Source: Chloroflexota bacterium
GTDB taxonomy: Bacteria > Chloroflexota > Dehalococcoidia > Lucifugimonadales > UBA1127
Assembly: GCA_028873745.1 (NCBI GenBank)
Contig: JAPPNT010000080.1
Span: 1-13,269, forward strand
Direction: 5' to 3'
DNA length: 13,269 bases
Position numbers and translations under genes: made by a program. The notes under the pieces were generated by a model, which saw nothing but the letters and a program-made list of their open reading frames with translations, did no database searches and was not told where the DNA came from. Shown in pieces: positions 6,855 through 13,269 of this stretch (its first letter is position 1; every line of letters starts with the position of its first letter).

Positions 6855-6970
6855 AACGATGTGTCAACGCCTTGCGTTCTCCCGGTCCCCTCACCGGCGT
6901 GTCTGCGCTGAATGACAGACGTGAACTCTGTACAGGGCCTAGATACCGCGCAACATTCCTATGCTACACC

Positions 6971-9724
6971 CTACATCACCCGTCCGGGAGTGATGACCTC
7001 CCGCGACTTCCCCGGGTCGCCCGGCCCGACGATGCCACGGTCCTCCAGGTGGTCGAGCAGGCTCGCCGCCTTCGCGTAGCCGATGCCCAGCTTCCGCTGC
7101 AGCAGCGATGCGGAGATGCGGCTGTGGCTGGTCGCCAGCTTCTGCGCCTCCAGCAGCATCGAGTCTTCCTCGTTGTCCGGCTCCGCCAGCTCCATCTGGA
7201 TCGTGGGCTTCGGCTTGTTCCCCTGCTTCTGCCAGAATTCGACGATGGCGTCGACCTCTTCGTCGGAGATGTAGGCGCCCTGCAGCCGCCGGGGCTTCAC
7301 GGCGTTTGTGGGCAGGTAGAGCAGGTCGCCCTTGCCCAGCAGCTTCTCCGCGCCCACGCTGTCCAGCACCGTCCGCGAGTCCACCTGCGACGACACCGCG
7401 AAGCTGATGCGGCTGGGGAAGTTGGCCTTGATGAGCCCCGTGAGCACGTCCACCGACGGCCGCTGCGTCGCGATGACCAGGTGGATGCCTGCCGCGCGGC
7501 CCAGCTGTGCCAGCCGGCACAGCGCCGCCTCCACGTCGCCCGACGCCGTCATCATCAGGTCCGCCAGCTCGTCCACGACGAGCACCAGGTACGGTAGCTG
7601 CTCCTCGCCGCGGCCCAGCTTGCCGTTGTACGTGCTGATGTTCCGCGCTCCCCGCGCCTCGAACTTCTTGTACCGCGACTGCATCTCCGCGATGAGCGCG
7701 TGCAGCGCGGGCACCGCCTGGTCCACCTCGACGAGCACCGGCCCCGCCAGGTGCGGCAGCCCGTTGTACGCCGTCAGCTCCACCCGCTTGGGGTCGACCA
7801 GGTACATCTGCAGGTCCAGCGGCGTGCTCTGCATGATGAGCGAGCAGATGATGGTGTTCATGCACACGCTCTTGCCGCTGCCCGTCGACCCTGCGATGAG
7901 CAGATGCGGCATGTCCACTAGGTCCATGATGACCGGCTCGCCGCCGCTGCCGAGGCCGAGGGCCACCGGCATCTTCGTCTTCTTCTGGATGGCTTGGAAC
8001 GCGCTGCTCTCCAGCGACGAGCGCAGCGTTACGACGTCCCGTTGCGCGTTCGGCACTTCCAGCCCCATGAAGGACTCGCCCGGCACCGGCGCCTCGAAGC
8101 GCAGGCTCGGCGCCGCCAGCGCCAGCGACAGGTCCTTCTCCCGCGCCAGCACGTGGTCGACGCGCACTCTGGTCTTATCCTCTACCCGGCGGGTGATCGC
8201 CTTGCCGTCGGGGCCCTTGGCGGGCGTGCCGTCGGGATTGCGCTCCCGCACGTCCTTGTACCGGCGCACCCACCCGGGCACGACGCCGTACTGCGTCACC
8301 ACGGGGCCGGGCCGGATCTCCTTGACCTGCACCTCGATGTTGTACTCCGCCAGCGTCTGCTCGATGAGTCGTGCCGTGGCCTGGTGGACCTCGTCGGAGA
8401 CCTCACTTTGCGGCACGCTCTTCAGCAGGTCCAGCGGCGGCAGCTCCCACTTGCTCACCGATGCCGCGATGCGCCCGCCCGTCCGAGCGGAAGAACTGCG
8501 CAGGTCGATGACCTCGGGCGCCGACAGCCCGTCCGGCGCGTCGTCCGCGAATGTGTCATCATCCTCATCAGCCTCGTCGAGCTCGTCGTCGTACAAGTCG
8601 AAGGGCGGGGAGTCCTCATCCTCTTCGTCCTCGTCCTCTTCTGCGTCGTCCCACTCCTCCATCTCATCGGCCGTGGCTGCGACAACTTCATCGTCCTCGT
8701 CCTCATCGTCGTCGAGGCCGCTCTCGTTGCCCGGTGCGACCGGCGCAGCCCCCTCGGCTTCCGTGCGCAGGAACGACGGCGACACGTAGCGAGTGGACTC
8801 GGCCTCGATCTCCGGCGCTGCCGTGGGCGGCGCAGTCGCGGCCCGTGATGCCGTGGGCGCGACCAGCGTGTCGCCGTACGCCCCCACGTTCTCGAACATG
8901 CCTTGCGGGTACGGGTACGCCTCGAAAGCGTCCGCCGTCGAAGCTGCAGCGCGCGGCCGGCGTCGCTCCGGCACGGGCCGCCGGAGGATGAAGGCCGTCA
9001 GGATGACGAATATAGCCGCGATGTAGAGGTGGATGGGCGCCTTGTTGTACACGCGGCACACCCCGCGCCACCCTGCGGCAACGCCGCGCGAGAGGCTCGG
9101 CGATATCGCCGTGCACTTCAGGCCGATCCACACGCCCACGATCTGCAGCCCGCGGAACACGCGGCCCAGGACCAGCCACAGGTACACCGCGAAGAACCCC
9201 AGGCCGAGCAGGAGCATCCGCCCCACCCACGCCGCAGGCAACGGCGCCAGCATCGCCAGCGCGGCGGTGAAGATCGCGGCCGTTCGCGCGACTCCCCACG
9301 CGGCGCTTCCGCCGATGACCAGTCCGCCGAAATCGCCCCCAAGGCCCTGCCCTGAAAGCTGCAGGCACCCGGCGGTCACGGGAACGAGGAGCAATCCGGC
9401 GGTCCACCGGTGCGGGTGCCGCTTGACGAGGTCCCTGCGCTTCGAGAGGGTGACCGGCAGCGCGACCGCCCAGACGGCAAGCGCCACCCACGCCCAGCGC
9501 ATCGCCTCCCACACCCAAATGGCGCCGTCAATGACCGACTCCCGGGAATTGAACACCGCAACGGCCAGCGTAATCAGGACGACACTCAGGCCGCCCAGGA
9601 TGAAGATGGGCATTGAGGACTGCCCGCCGCGTTCCGGGAGCAACGTCGAGGACGTAGGCTCGGGCAGCTTGGACGGCCGTTTCGCAGGCCGCTTGTTGGA
9701 GGGAGGCTTCTTCATATCTACCAT
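6971..9724 (-). CDS. ftsK: DNA translocase FtsK/SpoIIIE
   Basis: 917-aa septal DNA pump that clears and aligns chromosome termini at cell division. The ATG at 9724 (MVDMKK) is preferred because GAGGTG lies four bases upstream; the open frame continues 20 codons further. A basic Lys/Pro/Arg N-terminus is followed by about five hydrophobic segments (roughly 38-57, 70-91, 110-125, 145-190, 232-250), then a very acidic low-complexity linker (about 338-391). The motor carries the alpha domain (EVSDEVHQATARLIEQTL), Walker A GSTGSGKS (Lys618), Walker B LVLVVDEL (Asp718), the ATQRPSVDVLTG segment, and a C-terminal winged-helix gamma domain (about 855-917, SRISASLLQRKLGIGYAKAASLLDHL) for reading oriented DNA sites. 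A charged insertion (about 483-520, RRYKDVRERNPDGTP and following) precedes KTRVRVDHVL. No XerC/XerD gene is nearby. A -10-like TACAAT lies upstream on the minus strand near 9793-9798, without a clear -35. Confidence 0.96.
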   Translation of the reverse strand: MVDMKKPPSNKRPAKRPSKLPEPTSSTLLPERGGQSSMPIFILGGLSVVLITLAVAVFNSRESVIDGAIWVWEAMRWAWVALAVWAVALPVTLSKRRDLVKRHPHRWTAGLLLVPVTAGCLQLSGQGLGGDFGGLVIGGSAAWGVARTAAIFTAALAMLAPLPAAWVGRMLLLGLGFFAVYLWLVLGRVFRGLQIVGVWIGLKCTAISPSLSRGVAAGWRGVCRVYNKAPIHLYIAAIFVILTAFILRRPVPERRRPRAAASTADAFEAYPYPQGMFENVGAYGDTLVAPTASRAATAPPTAAPEIEAESTRYVSPSFLRTEAEGAAPVAPGNESGLDDDEDEDDEVVAATADEMEEWDDAEEDEDEEDEDSPPFDLYDDELDEADEDDDTFADDAPDGLSAPEVIDLRSSSARTGGRIAASVSKWELPPLDLLKSVPQSEVSDEVHQATARLIEQTLAEYNIEVQVKEIRPGPVVTQYGVVPGWVRRYKDVRERNPDGTPAKGPDGKAITRRVEDKTRVRVDHVLAREKDLSLALAAPSLRFEAPVPGESFMGLEVPNAQRDVVTLRSSLESSAFQAIQKKTKMPVALGLGSGGEPVIMDLVDMPHLLIAGSTGSGKSVCMNTIICSLIMQSTPLDLQMYLVDPKRVELTAYNGLPHLAGPVLVEVDQAVPALHALIAEMQSRYKKFEARGARNISTYNGKLGRGEEQLPYLVLVVDELADLMMTASGDVEAALCRLAQLGRAAGIHLVIATQRPSVDVLTGLIKANFPSRISFAVSSQVDSRTVLDSVGAEKLLGKGDLLYLPTNAVKPRRLQGAYISDEEVDAIVEFWQKQGNKPKPTIQMELAEPDNEEDSMLLEAQKLATSHSRISASLLQRKLGIGYAKAASLLDHLEDRGIVGPGDPGKSREVITPGRVM

Positions 9725-9900
9725 TGAACACCTCAAGGGACGGAGGGTACTTGAGCGTTCCCACCCCGCCGCGTTACATACCACTACTCACATTGTACGC
9801 AACGAATGAGTGTGGAGGACAGTTCCATGCGCGGGCGCGGAACGGGCGCGCATGGGGAGGCTGCTGCGGGCGCCAGCCACGCTTGGTCGCCTTGCGATCC

Positions 9901-9930
9901 CGGGTGTGCCACGCGCCGCGCGCACACCCG
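9901..9930. repeat. 9-bp inverted repeat upstream of a membrane protein gene
   Basis: CGGGTGTGC (9901-9909) and GCACACCCG (9922-9930) are perfectly complementary around a 12-base GC-rich loop. It lies in the 282-base gap between ftsK and the plus-strand membrane gene, eight bases before a TTGACT hexamer. It could be an operator or a hairpin; there is no T run to make it a standard terminator. Confidence 0.4.
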
Positions 9931-9937
9931 CCCTGTG

Positions 9938-9969
9938 TTGACTTACGCCTTGCGCGTTTCGTGCGTAAT
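9938..9969 (+). promoter_or_regulatory. Weak promoter candidate for the membrane protein gene
   Basis: TTGACT (9938-9943) matches five of six -35 bases. The best -10-like hexamer is CGTAAT (9964-9969), but the 20-base spacing is too long for a good promoter. The start codon is at 10007. Confidence 0.25.
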
Positions 9970-10006
9970 GGCTACCATGCCCGCAACTTTCCGGCGGGAG
10001 ACGGCC

Positions 10007-10585
10007 ATGCAACTGCAGGAACGGTACATCATTCCCGGTCTGGGCGTCCTGATCTTGCTGTCCGTCCTCACCATGGGCGGCGGGCTGCTGTTCAAGCTGT
10101 TGATTGGGCTATTGGGCTTGGCGGCTGTGGGTACCTATTACGCGCCGCACCAGGTCCAGGTGGAAACGCGATCCGCCATCGCCGTTTTGGGCCTGCTGCT
10201 CCTGGTCTTCTACTTCAGCTCCCTCGGCTTCTGGATTGTTCTCCTATCCTTCTGCATCATCGGCGCGCTGCAGCTCCAGCACCGCGGCATTCTGCAATAC
10301 CCTCCACGCACCATCGCGTGGCTGAACGACGTCCTGGCGAAGCGAGATACGCAAGACTACTCCGCATCAGCGGAGACCCCCGAGGCACAGGCCGGCGCGG
10401 GAGATGCTCCCGCGACCCCCGCGTCCGCCGCGCCCCCCGTGTCGCTGGGCCCGCTGCAGGGCAAGCTGAGCATCGCCGGGATCGCCGCCGCGCTGGGCGG
10501 CATCATCATCCTGCTGACGGTCAACATGTCGTGGTACTCCATCGGTTGGGGAGGAGACGAACTGTTCGCCCTGAACGGCCATTAG
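10007..10585 (+). CDS. Multi-pass membrane protein, N-terminal piece (ends at an in-frame TAG)
   Basis: 192 aa, function not recognised. The ATG at 10007 has GGGAG six bases upstream and begins right before the first hydrophobic segment. A longer open frame exists (a GGAGG at 9814-9818 precedes an ATG at 9827), but those 60 residues are Arg-rich and run through the inverted repeat. Hydrophobic segments: about 9-25 and 27-45 (IIPGLGVLILLSVLTM, then LFKLLIGLLGLAAVG), 58-90 (two helices around LLLLVFYFSSLGFWIVLLSF), and one near the end (IAGIAAALGGIIILLTV), with an Ala/Pro-rich cytoplasmic-like linker at about 113-150. The protein stops after NMSWYSIGWGGDELFALNGH. The frame continues open past the TAG for 12 codons straight into the 95-aa membrane ORF, so this is probably the first two-thirds of a ~300-aa protein. 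Confidence 0.7.
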   Translation: MQLQERYIIPGLGVLILLSVLTMGGGLLFKLLIGLLGLAAVGTYYAPHQVQVETRSAIAVLGLLLLVFYFSSLGFWIVLLSFCIIGALQLQHRGILQYPPRTIAWLNDVLAKRDTQDYSASAETPEAQAGAGDAPATPASAAPPVSLGPLQGKLSIAGIAAALGGIIILLTVNMSWYSIGWGGDELFALNGH

Positions 10586-10621
10586 CTGGCCGAGGCGCTC
10601 GCGGAGGATGAGGATTCCAGC

Positions 10622-10909
10622 ATGCCGTGGCTCTTCCTCTGGGCGCTTGCCGCGCTGGCGGTGGCGAGCATCCCCTCCGTCCTGCTGCCCCGAGTTGTGC
10701 CCATCCTGGTGAGCGCCGCCGGGATGCTGGTCAGCGCCGCCGCCTTTGTCTACATCCTCCAGGCAACGGAAGCGTTGGACGCCATGGATGAGGGCGCGTC
10801 GGTCACCGTTCCCGGCGCCTTTGTGGTGGGGATCGTCTTCCTGGTCATCCTCGTGCTGCACCTCATCCCGGCTACTGCCCGGCCCCTTGGCGGCAAGGGC
10901 GGCGGATAG
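10622..10909 (+). CDS. Small membrane protein, probable C-terminal piece of the upstream gene
   Basis: 95 aa, function not recognised. Three hydrophobic segments: about 3-25 (WLFLWALAALAVASIPSVLL), 26-47 and 64-84 (GAFVVGIVFLVILVLHLI). It is in the same frame as the 192-aa upstream ORF, separated only by TAG (10583-10585) and 12 sense codons (LAEALAEDEDSS). It has its own plausible ribosome site (GAGG at 10610-10613, eight bases before the ATG), so separate translation or re-initiation is possible. The interpretation I favour is one gene of 903 bases with a single nonsense change, for example CAG to TAG after LNGH. The alternatives are a genuine two-gene operon, stop readthrough, or a sequencing error. 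Confidence 0.6.
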   Translation: MPWLFLWALAALAVASIPSVLLPRVVPILVSAAGMLVSAAAFVYILQATEALDAMDEGASVTVPGAFVVGIVFLVILVLHLIPATARPLGGKGGG

Positions 10910-10934
10910 GCGCACGACGGGGGCGATGGAAGGC

Positions 10935-10961
10935 CGTTCGTCCTGAGGGAAATCGAAGGGC
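10935..10961 (+). repeat. 27-nt dispersed repeat, copy 1
   Basis: A 27-base sequence (CGTTCGTCCTGAGGG..., ending TCGAAGGGC) that recurs at 12843-12869 with one mismatch (T/C at the sixth base), in the same orientation. It sits seven bases past the RNase J stop codon, between that gene and the convergent membrane gene. It resembles the common intergenic element of the form TTCGnCCTGAG...TCGAAGG that I recall from many bacterial genomes, including Chloroflexota. Confidence 0.75.
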
Positions 10962-10967
10962 CGTCCG

Positions 10968-12728
10968 CTACGTCAACGAGACGAGCGCCAGTACGACGGG
11001 CCGCCGTCCCGTGGCGTCCCGGAGGAATCCGGAGAGCACGCGGCCCGCCTGCTGCCGGACGGCCTCCTCCAAATCCTCGTCGGGCCACTGCTGGTGGCCG
11101 AGGGATTCCTCCAGCCGCCTCACCGCCGCGGCCATGACCTCCGGGTGGTCGTCCGGCGCCTCGAAGCCGTGTGCTGTGAGCGTCGGCGGCGCGCTCAGCC
11201 GGCCAGTCGCGCCATCCACGGCCACCGCCGCCACGACAACCCCGTCGCGGGCGAGTGTCTGGCGCTCCTTGAAGACGCCGTTGGAGGGGTCCCACAGCCG
11301 CCGTCCCACCACGTAGACGTGCCCGGCCGGCACCTGGTCGACGATCTCCGCCCAGTCGCCCGACATCTCCAGCACGTCGCCGTCCTCCATGATGAAGACC
11401 CGCTCCGGGGCCACACCCATGCTGACCGCGATCCCCGCATGCGCGACGAGGTGGTGGTACTCGCCGTGGATGGGGACGAAGTACTTGGGCTTGATCATCC
11501 GCAGCATGAGCTTCAGCTCTTCCCGGCTGGCGTGGCCGTGCACGTGCACCTGCGCGTTGTTGGCGTGCAGCACTCGCGCCCCCTGCCGCAGCAGGTTGTC
11601 GATGGTGCGCATGATGACCGCCTCGTTGCCCGGAATGGGCGACGCCGACAGCACGATAGTGTCGCCGCGCTCGACGGAGAAGTCCCGGTGGTCGTCGTTG
11701 GCGATGCGCGAGAGCGCCGAGGTCGGCTCGCCCTGGGCCCCCGTCATGATGATGACCGTCTGCTCGGGCGGCATGCCGCTGAGGCTCTCCACGGGAACGA
11801 TGACCCCCTCCGGCACGCGGAGATACCCCATCTGCTGCGCCATGGCCACGTTGTTCACCATGCTCCGGCCGATGACGGCCACCTTGCGCCCGTTCTTCGC
11901 CGCCGCGTTCGCGATCTGCTGGATGCGCGCGATGAGCGACGCGAACGTCGCGAACATCACCCGCCCCGGCGCCTCGGCGATGATCCGCTCCAGGTTCGGG
12001 TCCAGCACCGCCTCCGAGGGCGTATACCCCTCGCTCTCCGCGTACGTCGAGTCCGAGAGCAGCAGCGTGACCCCCTCCATCCCCAGCTCCGCCAGCCGAG
12101 CGAAGTCCGTCGGAACCTCGTCGACGGGTGTGTGGTCGAACTTGAAGTCGCCTGTGTGGATCACCAGCCCCGCCGGCGTGTGAATGGCGATGCCCGTCGC
12201 GTCCGGGATACTGTGGCAGACGTGGAAGAACTCGCACCGGAACGTGCCGAACGTGAACTCCTCGCCCGGCTCGATCGCGTGCAGCTCGGACGCCGAGAGT
12301 ATCCGGTGGTCCCGCAGCTTGACTTCGATAAGCCCGTGCGCCAGCTTCGGCGCGTACACGGGCACGTTGAGCTCCGGCAGCACAAAGGGCACCGCCCCGG
12401 TGTGGTCTTCGTGGCCGTGCGTGATGAGGATGGCGCGCACCTTGTGCTGGTTCTCCAGCAGGTACGCGATGTTCGGGATGACGAGGTCGACGCCGAACAT
12501 ATCCTCTTCCGGGAACATGACGCCCGCGTCGACGACGACGATGTCGTCGCCGTACTCCAGCGCCATCATGTTCTTGCCGATCTCGCCCAGCCCGCCGAGG
12601 GGAATCACGCGCAACGCGCCGGCCGATGCGTCCGTGGGCATGCTGCGAGCGGACTCGGATAACTCGGAAGCGGTGTCTTCGTCAGGCGCTCCGTCGGGGC
12701 GCCTCAGAAATCGTCCCAGGTTTTGCAT
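10968..12728 (-). CDS. rnj: Ribonuclease J
   Basis: Metallo-beta-lactamase/beta-CASP nuclease with endonuclease and 5'-3' exonuclease activity in mRNA turnover and rRNA maturation. Of 586 aa, the catalytic part starts at LRVIPLGGLGEIGKNM (residue 39). Metal ligands are in HGHEDH (His104, His106, Asp108, His109), CHSIPDA (His172) and HTGDFKFDHT (Asp194). Beta-CASP motifs are SDSTYAESEG, GRSMVNN, the TGAQGEPTSALSRI segment, SASPIPGNE, HVHGHAS (395-401) and PIHGEYHH (419-426). The RNase J C-terminal domain follows (about 485-586). The start is uncertain: neither ATG at 12728 nor ATG at 12641 (Met30, giving 557 aa, close to the usual ~555) has a good ribosome site. The 30-residue extension is Asp/Glu/Ser-rich and unlike the core. 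The gene is convergent with the upstream membrane gene and flanked by two copies of a 27-nt repeat. Confidence 0.96.
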   Translation of the reverse strand: MQNLGRFLRRPDGAPDEDTASELSESARSMPTDASAGALRVIPLGGLGEIGKNMMALEYGDDIVVVDAGVMFPEEDMFGVDLVIPNIAYLLENQHKVRAILITHGHEDHTGAVPFVLPELNVPVYAPKLAHGLIEVKLRDHRILSASELHAIEPGEEFTFGTFRCEFFHVCHSIPDATGIAIHTPAGLVIHTGDFKFDHTPVDEVPTDFARLAELGMEGVTLLLSDSTYAESEGYTPSEAVLDPNLERIIAEAPGRVMFATFASLIARIQQIANAAAKNGRKVAVIGRSMVNNVAMAQQMGYLRVPEGVIVPVESLSGMPPEQTVIIMTGAQGEPTSALSRIANDDHRDFSVERGDTIVLSASPIPGNEAVIMRTIDNLLRQGARVLHANNAQVHVHGHASREELKLMLRMIKPKYFVPIHGEYHHLVAHAGIAVSMGVAPERVFIMEDGDVLEMSGDWAEIVDQVPAGHVYVVGRRLWDPSNGVFKERQTLARDGVVVAAVAVDGATGRLSAPPTLTAHGFEAPDDHPEVMAAAVRRLEESLGHQQWPDEDLEEAVRQQAGRVLSGFLRDATGRRPVVLALVSLT

Positions 12729-12780
12729 GAGGGAAGTCGTGCCCTGTCAATCGTTGGGTCGGCCGCCTGCAGTGGCTGGC

Positions 12781-12801
12781 CGTGTACTTCCATGGTACAC
12801 G
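12781..12801. promoter_or_regulatory. Operator-like palindrome upstream of rnj
   Basis: CGTGTAC (12781-12787) and GTACACG (12795-12801) form a perfect 7-bp inverted repeat with a 7-base spacer, 53-73 bases upstream of the first possible RNase J start. The half-site spacing (14 bases centre to centre) is not typical of every dimeric regulator, and the TACCAT it contains on the minus strand is at best a weak -10. Candidate regulatory site. Confidence 0.4.
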
Positions 12802-12842
12802 CGCTTGCCCCAACTGGCTACCGCCGCCCACTCCGCGCTACC

Positions 12843-12869
12843 CGTTCGCCCTGAGGGAAATCGAAGGGC
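12843..12869 (+). repeat. 27-nt dispersed repeat, copy 2
   Basis: Same orientation as copy 1 at 10935-10961, differing at one base. In this copy CGCCCT (12847-12852) and AGGGCG (12865-12870) can pair as a 6-bp stem around a 12-base loop. The two copies bracket the RNase J gene. Confidence 0.75.
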
Positions 12870-13000
12870 GCACTCCCCTGCCGTCACTCCCTCGACCATC
12901 CGCCCTGTATTCTCCTACCCTTCCCCCATGTCTGCTGCACACGCCCTCGACGCTCCACAAACAGCCATGCCCCCCACGCCGATCATTGACTTCCGCAACC

Positions 13001-13175
13001 CAATGCAACTCAATCCGTTCCCCATACGAATTGCCTTCCGAAGGTCAATACAACTCAATGCAACTCAACCCACTTCCAGCTACGGACTCCCGGCAGCCGT
13101 TTCAGTCGTTAATGGCCTTCCCGTATTGGGAAACGACAAAAACTCAATGAAAACGCCAATGAAACTCAACTCAAT
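13001..13175. repeat. Cluster of degenerate CAACTCAA repeats
   Basis: CAACTCAAT occurs at 13006-13014, 13051-13059 and 13167-13175. CAACTCAA also occurs at 13061-13068 and AACTCAAT at 13141-13148. CAATGCAACTCAA is repeated exactly at 13001-13013 and 13056-13068. Spacing is irregular and the spacers are unrelated, so it is not a CRISPR. Function unknown. Confidence 0.6.
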
Positions 13176-13211
13176 CCCCTTCCGGCGGTTCCCCCACGCC
13201 TCGCATCCCTC

Positions 13212-13256
13212 CGTAGGGGCGACTCGTGAGTCGCCCGCCGGCCCCCGCCGGCTACG
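13212..13256. repeat. Compound palindrome able to form a three-way junction
   Basis: Outer arms CGTA (13212-13215) and TACG (13253-13256) enclose two adjacent hairpins. GGGCGACTC/GAGTCGCCC (13217-13236) is a 9-bp stem with only GT between its arms, and GCCGGC/GCCGGC (13237-13252) has a CCCC loop. The design resembles REP/MITE-like elements common between genes in Chloroflexota (recollection, not verified). Confidence 0.6.
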
Positions 13257-13269
13257 TCGACCCCATAAA

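Larger units (their letters stand above)
12729..13269. other. Non-coding tail with repeats
   Basis: No ORF here looks like a protein: the only long plus frame (12782-13150) is Pro/Thr/Ser-rich, translates the repeats and has no domain character. Contents in order: a 21-base palindrome (12781-12801), 27-nt repeat copy 2 (12843-12869), a pyrimidine-rich stretch (about 12870-12960), degenerate CAACTCAA units (13001-13175), a TTCCC/GGGAA hairpin inside GTCGT/ACGAC arms (13105-13137), and a compound palindrome (13212-13256). It is probably the upstream region of rnj plus a repeat-rich intergenic space. Confidence 0.65.

Noticed and set aside
6862..6867. Perfect TTGACA as the -35 of accDA
   Set aside because: No acceptable -10 hexamer lies 16-18 bases downstream, so it was not listed as a promoter on its own.
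7332..8789. 485-aa plus-strand ORF opposite ftsK
   Set aside because: Its long serine runs are the antisense of the acidic FtsK linker; no independent evidence of coding.
11094..12662. 522-aa plus-strand ORF opposite RNase J
   Set aside because: Antisense to a clearly real RNase J; His/Arg/Asp-rich composition typical of a high-GC shadow frame.
12782..13150. 122-aa plus-strand ORF downstream of the rnj promoter region
   Set aside because: Pro/Ser/Thr-rich translation of repeats and pyrimidine runs, starting inside a palindrome, with no domain or ribosome site.
13001..13175. Possible CRISPR array
   Set aside because: Repeat units are only 8-13 bases, degenerate and irregularly spaced, and no cas gene is visible.

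Overview
The window looks like a high-GC bacterial chromosome, most likely from the Chloroflexota (Dehalococcoidia or SAR202-like). The clues are a beta-alpha fused acetyl-CoA carboxylase carboxyltransferase, an RNase J, a long acidic FtsK with an extra segment before its motor core, and intergenic palindromes of a kind I associate with that phylum. This assignment is an inference from gene content and style, because no rRNA or other taxonomic marker is present.

Left edge (1-1454): the 3' part of a large serine recombinase gene enters from outside the window and reads directly into a minus-strand tRNA-Lys(UUU). Its last ~23 codons and its stop codon lie inside the tRNA in antisense. This looks like one end of an integrated element placed against the 3' end of the tRNA, with the rest of the element off-window to the left. 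A short AT-rich block (1455-1592) lies beyond the tRNA.

Envelope block (1593-4755): signal peptidase I (lepB, minus) is divergent from a plus-strand cluster of an ECF sigma factor, a zf-HC2 anti-sigma factor with transmembrane segments, and a SIMPL/DUF541 lipoprotein. The cluster ends at a strong bidirectional hairpin terminator shared with the convergent accDA gene. The arrangement suggests a cell-surface stress circuit: the membrane anti-sigma holds the sigma factor, and the lipoprotein is a likely output or sensor partner.

Housekeeping block (4775-9724, minus): fused AccD-AccA (first committed step of fatty acid synthesis) and the DNA translocase FtsK/SpoIIIE (chromosome segregation at division). 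Each appears to have its own upstream region.

Right part (9725-13269): a plus-strand multi-pass membrane protein gene is interrupted by one in-frame TAG, leaving 192-aa and 95-aa pieces. A convergent RNase J gene (minus) follows, bracketed by two direct copies of a 27-nt repeat. The final ~540 bases hold no convincing gene but carry several repeats: a 21-bp operator-like palindrome, degenerate CAACTCAA units, and a compound palindrome that can fold as a three-way junction at the window edge.

The points most worth following up are the recombinase/tRNA junction, the TAG-split membrane gene, the sigma/anti-sigma/SIMPL cassette, and the altered glycine motif in the AccA half of AccDA. I found no CRISPR array, toxin-antitoxin pair or recognisable defence system.
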